From positions 1-34,773 of the forward strand of contig JAEEKR010000027.1 of NCBI GenBank assembly GCA_016282495.1: 34,773 nt of DNA, written 5' to 3'. The position numbers and the translations under genes were made by a program. The notes beneath the pieces are model-generated. The model did not search any database. It saw nothing but the letters and a program-made list of their open reading frames with translations, and had not been told where the DNA came from. Shown in pieces: positions 17,035 through 23,986 of the stretch; within the stretch, counting starts at the first letter, position 1, and each line of letters begins with the position of its first letter. The DNA comes from Candidatus Saccharimonadota bacterium. GTDB taxonomy: Bacteria; Patescibacteriota; Saccharimonadia; Saccharimonadales; Saccharimonadaceae.

Positions 17035-17331
17035 ATGCTAGATGTTTTCATCACGTCGAGGGTCAGAAGGAAGATTTTGGTGGTTTTTGCGAAGTACCCA
17101 GATTTTAAAACTCACGTTAGGGCACTTTCTAAATTGATTAAAGAAGATCCAGGTAACATCCAGAGAGAGTTGCATAGATTGGAAAAAGGCAAGTTTTTGA
17201 TTGTAACTAAAAAAGGGAACACTAAGATTTATCAAACAAACAAGCAGTTCCCTATCTTAAAAGAGCTGCAAAGCATGGTAATTAAAAGCCAGCAACTATC
17301 AAATAACAAACCTAGCAAAACTATTGGATAA
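17035..17331 (+). CDS. winged-helix DNA-binding protein
   Basis: SD aaggag; FKTHVRALSKLIKEDPGNIQRELHRLEKGKFL; stop overlaps recJ start (TAATG). Confidence 0.75.
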   Translation: MLDVFITSRVRRKILVVFAKYPDFKTHVRALSKLIKEDPGNIQRELHRLEKGKFLIVTKKGNTKIYQTNKQFPILKELQSMVIKSQQLSNNKPSKTIG

Positions 17332-18956
17332 TGACAAAACTTTTTAAGAAACTGCTTGAAAAACGGGGTATTTCTGATGCATTTTTGCATCCGAATTACG
17401 AGGAGTGTGCGGATCCGTTTTTGCTGCCAGATATGAAACAGGCGGTGGCGCGAGTTAAAAAGGCGATTAAGGATAAAGAGAAGATTTTGGTCTATGGGGA
17501 TTATGATGCGGATGGTGTGACGGCTTCGGTGGTGATGAAAGAGGCTTTAGAGATGGCAGGGGCGTCTAATGTGGCGGTGATGCTGCCGAACCGATTTAAG
17601 GATGGGTATGGAATGAATGATAAGGTAGTGGAGCGAGTAAAGAAAGACAAGATTGATCTAGTTGTGACGGTGGACTGCGGTAGTGGCAACGCGGAAATTA
17701 TAGAGAAATTAAGGGATATTTCGGTGGACGTGATTGTGAGCGATCATCACGAGTGCCCGGAGGAGTTGCCAAAGGCGGTGGCGGTGGTTAATCCTAAGCG
17801 TAAGGATATGGATATTTTGGCGGAGTTGAAAGATTTGGCAGGCGTAGGAGTGGCATTTAAGATTGCGCAGGCAATGCAAAAAGAAGGAATGTTTGTGATT
17901 GGGCAGGAAAAATGGTTGCTCGATCTCGTGCTGATTGGGACGATTTGTGATAACATGCCGATGACTTTAGAAAACAGGCGCCTCTGTTATTATGGGATGA
18001 TAGTACTAAAAAAGACGAGACGTGTGGGGCTTAGGGAGTTGATGCGCTTTGCGGGGGTGAAAACGATAAATACTGATAGTATTGGGTTTCAGATTGGGCC
18101 AAGGATTAATGCTACGGGAAGAATTAAGAGTGCGGAGCTTGCGCTGGAACTATTTTTGACAGATTCGGCACCAGAGGCGGTGAAAATTGCAGAGAAGATG
18201 GAGGTGCTAAATCTAGAGCGCAAACAGATGCAGAATGCGGCATTGCGAGAAATAAGAGAGGAAGGAGTAGGTAAAGAGCACGTGATTGTAGTGTCTGGTA
18301 ATTGGCACGAAGGTGTACTTGGGATTATTGCAGGGAAGTTGACAGAGGAATATAAGCGCCCGAGCTTTGCTTTTACTAAATTTGATGATGTTTATAAGGG
18401 GTCGGGAAGAAGTTTTGGTGAGTTTAATTTAGCACAAGCATTATGCGAGTGCCAAAATACGATATCGACGGGTGGAGGCCATGCTGGCGCTTGCGGCGTG
18501 AAAGTGCCAATTTCGCAGTTTGAGAACTTTAAAACAGAGTTAAATAAGTACTATGATAGTCTGAGATTAGAGAATCAGGAGCGATTTTTGAGCGCAAAAG
18601 AAGACCTCATAGTCCATGATTTGAGCGATTTTGAGCTAGAACTAATAGATGAAATGGAGCAGCTTGAGCCATTTGGCGACAAAAATGAAGAACCAGTATT
18701 TAAACTTTTAAATGTCGAGGTGAGGGAGCTAAGGAAAATGGGGAAGAATGGTGAGCACCTCTGCCTTTTGGTGAGCGATAAGCAGAATAATAAGATGAAG
18801 TTGGTGGCGTTTTATGCGCCAGAAAAATGGTTTGAGATTTCTGAAGAGGATTACGTTGATGTTTTGGTGAAATTAATTGAAAATGAATGGAACGGGATTA
18901 AGACGCTTGAGGGGCGAATCGAAAAAATAACTCTTGCAGAGAGCGAGCTTATCTGA
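17331..18956 (+). CDS. recJ: single-stranded-DNA-specific exonuclease RecJ
   Basis: VYGDYDADGVTA, VTVDCGSGN, SDHHE, GGHAGACG motifs. Confidence 0.94.
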   Translation: MTKLFKKLLEKRGISDAFLHPNYEECADPFLLPDMKQAVARVKKAIKDKEKILVYGDYDADGVTASVVMKEALEMAGASNVAVMLPNRFKDGYGMNDKVVERVKKDKIDLVVTVDCGSGNAEIIEKLRDISVDVIVSDHHECPEELPKAVAVVNPKRKDMDILAELKDLAGVGVAFKIAQAMQKEGMFVIGQEKWLLDLVLIGTICDNMPMTLENRRLCYYGMIVLKKTRRVGLRELMRFAGVKTINTDSIGFQIGPRINATGRIKSAELALELFLTDSAPEAVKIAEKMEVLNLERKQMQNAALREIREEGVGKEHVIVVSGNWHEGVLGIIAGKLTEEYKRPSFAFTKFDDVYKGSGRSFGEFNLAQALCECQNTISTGGGHAGACGVKVPISQFENFKTELNKYYDSLRLENQERFLSAKEDLIVHDLSDFELELIDEMEQLEPFGDKNEEPVFKLLNVEVRELRKMGKNGEHLCLLVSDKQNNKMKLVAFYAPEKWFEISEEDYVDVLVKLIENEWNGIKTLEGRIEKITLAESELI

Positions 18957-18972
18957 TATAATGTGGAGCAGT

Positions 18973-19191
18973 ATGGCAATAAAAGTTACTAGAAAAGATC
19001 AGAACGAAGCGAACGAAAACATTATTCGTCGTTTTAATCGTAAGGTTTTGCAGAGTGGTGTGATGCCCCTCAAGAAATCGCAAATGCGTTTTTCGAAGCC
19101 AATTTCAAAGCGAGAGCGCCGCAATAAGGCAATTTTGCGTGAAGCGCGCAAGGCTGAAAAAACTGAGCGCATGAAACTTGGACTAAAGTAA
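18973..19191 (+). CDS. rpsU: 30S ribosomal protein S21
   Basis: MAIKVTRKDQNEANENIIRRFNRKVLQSGV. Confidence 0.85.
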   Translation: MAIKVTRKDQNEANENIIRRFNRKVLQSGVMPLKKSQMRFSKPISKRERRNKAILREARKAEKTERMKLGLK

Positions 19192-19259
19192 ATGCATTTT
19201 AAAAAGTCCTACTTAAATAGTCAGGACTTTTTTGATATACTGAAGGTGAAAGGACAAAA

Positions 19260-19817
19260 GTGATTATATTATTTGGTTTAGCAGGCTCTGGTAAAAGTAC
19301 ACAGGGTAAGATATTAGCGGAAAAGTACGGTTGGCGTTGGCTGTCGGTGGGGCAAGTACTGCGCGACACGGGGGAATTTGACGCAACTTTGCAGACTGGC
19401 GAGCTGGTCGATGATGACGTGGTGATTAGACTAATGACAGGAAAGATTCTGGAAGCTGAGAGCGAAGGGAAGGACGTGATTCTAGACGGATACCCACGCG
19501 ATGCATATCAAGCCGAATGGTTGGTGAAAAATATGGCCGATAGAATCAACGGCGCGATTATTTTGGATGTGCCAAAGGACGAGCTGCTCACGCGTATTGA
19601 AAAACGTGGTCGAAGCGACGATACGACGGAAGCTTTGGCGAAACGTTTTGCGATTGTTGAACAAAATATTTATACAATGATTGGGCTTCTAGAGGGGAAA
19701 GACATAAAAGTTGTGAGAGTTAACGGTGTTGGGACCTTCGACGAAGTGACAGAAAGATTGTCTACAGAAATTGAAAAAATAATGTTCAAGGACGGAGAAA
19801 AAAATGGATCAAACTAA
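19260..19817 (+). CDS. adk: adenylate kinase-like protein (GTG start)
   Basis: FGLAGSGKSTQGK, DGYPRDAYQAEWL. Confidence 0.88.
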   Translation: MIILFGLAGSGKSTQGKILAEKYGWRWLSVGQVLRDTGEFDATLQTGELVDDDVVIRLMTGKILEAESEGKDVILDGYPRDAYQAEWLVKNMADRINGAIILDVPKDELLTRIEKRGRSDDTTEALAKRFAIVEQNIYTMIGLLEGKDIKVVRVNGVGTFDEVTERLSTEIEKIMFKDGEKNGSN

Positions 19818-20550
19818 AATTAAGGCCATGCGTGAAGGCGGGCAGATACTTGGAAAGCTACTTCTAGATCTCAAAAATTATGTGAAACCGGGCATGAGCG
19901 AAAAAGAAATTGATGCTTGGGTTAGAAAAGAGATTATAGCGCGTGGAGCGGGTGTGGCTTATGATATGCTCGACGAGAAGTTTCCGGGTGCAATCTGTAT
20001 CTCGGTGAATGATGAGTTAGTGCATGGGGCGCCAACCGATTATGTTCTTGAAGAAGGTGATAAGGTTTCGTTTGATCTTGATATCTTTTATAAGGGGTAT
20101 TTTACGGATTCGGCCTTTACGATGATTGTCGGAGAGAAAGGCTCTCCAGCGGTAAAAAAGATGATTTCGGTAACAGAATCGGCGATGTGGGCCGGGATCG
20201 ACTTGGTGCGCGAAGGTGTGCATCTCGGTGATATTGGCTATGCGATTGAGAAGGTTTTGAAGGCTGGGAATCTTGGCGTGATTGAGAACTATATTGGGCA
20301 TGGAATTGGCAAAACAATGCACGAAGAGCCAGAGGTACCAAATTACGGCAAAAGAGGGCACGGATATGTGCTCAAGGCTGGTGATATGATCTGTATTGAA
20401 CCAATGTCGTCTCTTGGGAAGCCGGCTAATTACGTAGATAGGGAAAACGGGTGGACTGTAAAGATGAAAGATGGCTCGATTGGCTGTCATTGTGAACATA
20501 CGGTGTTGGTTTTGCCGGACGGACACGAAGTTTTGACCTTGCCAAAATAA
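19804..20550 (+). CDS. map: methionine aminopeptidase type I
   Basis: ISVNDELVHGAP, GHGIGKTMHEEPEVPNYG, EPM motifs. Confidence 0.95.
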   Translation: MDQTKIKAMREGGQILGKLLLDLKNYVKPGMSEKEIDAWVRKEIIARGAGVAYDMLDEKFPGAICISVNDELVHGAPTDYVLEEGDKVSFDLDIFYKGYFTDSAFTMIVGEKGSPAVKKMISVTESAMWAGIDLVREGVHLGDIGYAIEKVLKAGNLGVIENYIGHGIGKTMHEEPEVPNYGKRGHGYVLKAGDMICIEPMSSLGKPANYVDRENGWTVKMKDGSIGCHCEHTVLVLPDGHEVLTLPK

Positions 20551-20571
20551 TATTTATGCTATAATAAGCTT

Positions 20572-21789
20572 ATGGATGAAATTTCTCGATACGCCGTAGG
20601 CTTGGACGTAGGAACAGAAAATGTGAGAGCGGTTCTTGCCAGCGTTAATAAAGAAGGCAAGATATCAGTTATAGGTTACAACGAGGAAAAAAACTCGGGT
20701 ATGAGAAAAGGGGTGGTGATAAACTCCGTTGGGCCGTCCGAAGCTATCAATAAGATGCTGGGTGAAGTAGAACGCATGAGTGGCGTAGAGGTAAAAAACG
20801 CTTTTATATCCATTAACGGTGCGCATATTCTTTCTACCAAAACAGAAGGAATGATTGCTGTTGGAACAGTTGAGCATGAAATAAATGAAGAAGATCTTGA
20901 TAGGGTAAGAGACGTAGCGGTGATTGGTAGGATTCCTGTCAATCGAGATGTTTTGGATGTGGTTCCACTAAGCTATGCGATAGATGGGCAAGATGGAATT
21001 AAAAACCCAGTAGGGATGAACGGTGCTCGTTTGGAGATGAAAGCTAATGTTATTTCAGCTCTTTCTCCAAACTGTGAATTATTAAGAAAAGCAGCAGAAC
21101 AAGCTGATGTAGCAGCACTTGGAATGATACCGACCGCTGTAGCTGCAGCAAAGGCAGTACTAAACGAAAAACAATTAGAAAATGGAGTAGCAGTGGTTGA
21201 TCTTGGCGCCGCAACTACATCAATTGCGGTTTTTGAAGAAGGTGAACTACAATATACAGGAGTGGTTCCGATTGGCTCAAATAATATTACTAATGATTTG
21301 GCTATTATGCTCGGCATAGATACAGAGGTGGCGGAAGAAATAAAGTGTAGATTCGTAACAGGCAGCTTTACGGGAGAAAAGAATATTGTTTTGAAACGGG
21401 GTAGAGAAGAATTTACCTTTAAGAGAGATCTCGTGAACGAGGTCGTAAAGGCAAGACTTGATGAGATTTTTGAGCGAGTACGCAAAGAACTAAAAAATGC
21501 TCACTATGATAGAAAGTTACCAGAGGGAATTGTGCTTGTTGGTGGTGGAGCTAAAATGCGAGACATTGAGGTGTACGCAAGGGAAGCGATGGAAGCATCA
21601 GTAAAGATAGGTGTACCTAAAGGGCTTGGTGGCGTAGCTGACTCAATTGAAAAACCAGAATATACCACAGCGGTTGGACTTATGTTGATGGCGGCAAATG
21701 ATAACGGCATATTAGTGAACAAAAAAAGTAAGAAGAAAAAAGCAAAATCTGGCGGCGGATTTTTGAAGAAATTTTTGAAGAAATTTTGA
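20572..21789 (+). CDS. ftsA: cell division protein FtsA
   Basis: AVGLDVGTENVRAVLA, VVDLGAATTSIAVFEEG, C-terminal amphipathic GGFLKKFLKKF; ATG 6 nt after TATAAT. Confidence 0.94.
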   Translation: MDEISRYAVGLDVGTENVRAVLASVNKEGKISVIGYNEEKNSGMRKGVVINSVGPSEAINKMLGEVERMSGVEVKNAFISINGAHILSTKTEGMIAVGTVEHEINEEDLDRVRDVAVIGRIPVNRDVLDVVPLSYAIDGQDGIKNPVGMNGARLEMKANVISALSPNCELLRKAAEQADVAALGMIPTAVAAAKAVLNEKQLENGVAVVDLGAATTSIAVFEEGELQYTGVVPIGSNNITNDLAIMLGIDTEVAEEIKCRFVTGSFTGEKNIVLKRGREEFTFKRDLVNEVVKARLDEIFERVRKELKNAHYDRKLPEGIVLVGGGAKMRDIEVYAREAMEASVKIGVPKGLGGVADSIEKPEYTTAVGLMLMAANDNGILVNKKSKKKKAKSGGGFLKKFLKKF

Positions 21790-21840
21790 TTAAATTTTTT
21801 AATCTGTGGTATACTTGTATTAATTAAGTGAGGAAAAAAT

Positions 21841-23019
21841 ATGCCCGAAATTAAACCAACAGAGGTGGAAAGTAAAGCAAGTATTAAAGTAGTGGGTGTT
21901 GGTGGCGCAGGTGGATCTGCCGTCGACCGCATGAAAGACGTTGGTCTTTCCGGCGTTGAATTTATTGCGATTAACACTGATGCGCAGGCACTTCATCATT
22001 CTACAGCCGATGTAAAAGTCCATATTGGTAAAGGTCTTGGTGCTGGTGGTGATCCAGAAAAGGGTCGCGAAGCAGCAGAAGAAAGCCGTGAAGAAATTGG
22101 TAGAGCACTTGATGGTGCCGATATGGCATTTATCACACTTGGTGCAGGTGGCGGTACTGGTTCTGGTGCTGGCCCACTCGTGGCGGCCGAAGCTAAAGCT
22201 CGTGATATTTTGACTGTTGGTGTTGCTACAAAGCCATTTACTTTTGAGGGTGCGAAAAGGAAAGAAAATGCAGATAAGGCAATTGACAAATTAGCACGTG
22301 AAGTTGATGCTCTTATTACTATCCCGAACGACAGATTACTTCAGACAATCGATCCTCGTACTCCACTTCTTGAAACTTTCAAGATTGCTGATGATGTGCT
22401 TCGCCAAGGTGTTCAGGGTATTTCTGAGCTAATCACCGAACACTCATTAATTAACCTAGACTTTGCCGATGTTAAAGCTATTATGAAGAACGCGGGTTCG
22501 GCTTTGATGGGCATTGGGCGTGCGTCTGGTGAAAACAGAGCCGTTATTGCTGCACAACAAGCAATTGAATCACCATTAATTGAAGTCAAAATTGAAGGCG
22601 CAAGGGGCGTACTGTTCTCTGTAGCTGGTGGCTACGATATGTCTATGTCTGAGATTCAGGATGCTGCAGAAGTTATCACTGGTGCGGTTTCTCCAGAAGC
22701 AAACATCATCTTTGGTGCTGCAATTAGGCCAGAGCTCGAAGACGAGATTGTGATTACCGTTGTGGCAACTGGTTTTGATTCGGAATACTATAGAAATCTA
22801 GAAAGCGCCAATAATGAAGCCGAGAGTGTTTCTAGTTATGTAGAAGAAGAAAGACAAGAAGATGAAGAAGTAAAACCAGTAGAGACTAATGCCGCTGAAG
22901 ATTTTACTGCTGAAAACAAAGTGAACATGTGGGAGTCGATTAAGCCTGAACAAGACGAAGATTTAGACATTCCGCCATCACTAAGGATGCGTGATAAGAA
23001 CCGTAACACAAAACAATAA
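21841..23019 (+). CDS. ftsZ: cell division protein FtsZ
   Basis: GGAGGSAVDRM, FITLGAGGGTGSGAGP, NDRLL motifs. Confidence 0.98.
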   Translation: MPEIKPTEVESKASIKVVGVGGAGGSAVDRMKDVGLSGVEFIAINTDAQALHHSTADVKVHIGKGLGAGGDPEKGREAAEESREEIGRALDGADMAFITLGAGGGTGSGAGPLVAAEAKARDILTVGVATKPFTFEGAKRKENADKAIDKLAREVDALITIPNDRLLQTIDPRTPLLETFKIADDVLRQGVQGISELITEHSLINLDFADVKAIMKNAGSALMGIGRASGENRAVIAAQQAIESPLIEVKIEGARGVLFSVAGGYDMSMSEIQDAAEVITGAVSPEANIIFGAAIRPELEDEIVITVVATGFDSEYYRNLESANNEAESVSSYVEEERQEDEEVKPVETNAAEDFTAENKVNMWESIKPEQDEDLDIPPSLRMRDKNRNTKQ

Positions 23020-23037
23020 AAAAGAAGTGGGGTAGAA

Positions 23038-23496
23038 ATGATCTCAAAATTCAAAATTGGCGATAGCAAGGTTTTGGAGAGTCGAGAAGCGCTTGATGGC
23101 ACAATGATTCGCCGTCGCAGGGTGACTTCAGATGGGAAACATCGTTTTACCACTTATGAACGAATTGAAATGCCAACTTTAACCGTGCTTAAAAAGAGCG
23201 GTAATAAGGAAGTTTTTGATCGAGATAAGTTAATGACAGCAGTGCGACGTAGTGTGGGTAAATTTCTGGATTCTGAGCTTGAAGTGGAAGAGGTTGTTGA
23301 TAAGGCTATTGATATTTTGTATGGGTATAATTCAGATCAAATTACTTCTGAGCAGATTGGCGAAGCAGTTCTCACGGTGCTTGCGGATATGAATGAAGTG
23401 GCCTATGTGCGTTTTGCCAGCGTATTTAAAAAATTTAAAACTCTAGATGATTTCGAACAGATCATAAGAGAACAAAGGAGAAAGGGTGGGAAATAA
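23038..23496 (+). CDS. nrdR: NrdR-like transcriptional regulator lacking zinc-ribbon cysteines
   Basis: IRRRRVTSDGKHRFTTYERIE plus ATP-cone KKSGNKEVFDRDKLMTAVRRS; no cysteines in the ORF. Confidence 0.88.
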   Translation: MISKFKIGDSKVLESREALDGTMIRRRRVTSDGKHRFTTYERIEMPTLTVLKKSGNKEVFDRDKLMTAVRRSVGKFLDSELEVEEVVDKAIDILYGYNSDQITSEQIGEAVLTVLADMNEVAYVRFASVFKKFKTLDDFEQIIREQRRKGGK

Positions 23497-23775
23497 ATGA
23501 AAGTTGTTTGTGTTTGGCGGGAGGAATCAGATTATGCTAGGGAAGTAATTGATTTTATGCGTGATTTTGAAACTCGAACTGGTAAAGAGATAGAAAGTGT
23601 AGACCCAGACACAATAGAAGGTGAGATTTTTGTGAGGAGTCGAGATATAATGGAATATCCTGCACTAGTAGCCGTTGATGATAGTGGAAAGGTTTTGCAA
23701 CATTGGACTGGCACGCCGCTTCCTCATATTGATGAAATTTCTTACTATGCGCAAGACAAAGCAGTAGAAATGTAA
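23497..23775 (+). CDS. thioredoxin-like fold protein without CxxC (tentative)
   Basis: cis-Pro-like EYPALVAVDDSGKVLQHWTGTPLP; abuts nrdR. Confidence 0.5.
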   Translation: MKVVCVWREESDYAREVIDFMRDFETRTGKEIESVDPDTIEGEIFVRSRDIMEYPALVAVDDSGKVLQHWTGTPLPHIDEISYYAQDKAVEM

Positions 23776-23792
23776 AATCTTTGGAATTGTGG

Positions 23793-23798
23793 TATAAT
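23793..23798 (+). promoter_or_regulatory. -10 element of ileS promoter
   Basis: TATAAT in ttgtggtataataagg. Confidence 0.7.
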
Positions 23799-23804
23799 AA
23801 GGGT

Positions 23805-23970
23805 ACAGACGTTTGAGCAGTTATCAGCTGCGAGTCGGCGGAAGAAAAGCTTTGCCTAGTAGAACCGCTCGTGAATCTGCGTAAAAGATGAATTAAGGGC
23901 TAACTATTGTTAGAAATTGGATGGTACCGCTCGAATGAGTTCCAATGCGAAAGCATTGGTTTTTTATTTA
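23805..23970 (+). promoter_or_regulatory. T-box leader (tRNA-Ile sensing) with antiterminator/terminator
   Basis: T-box core TGGTACCGC; antiterminator ATTGGA-TGGTACC-GCTC..GAGT-TCCAAT; mutually exclusive terminator CCAATGCgaaaGCATTGGTTTTTT; precedes ileS. Confidence 0.9.
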
Positions 23971-23986
23971 TAAAAAAGGAGTAAAA

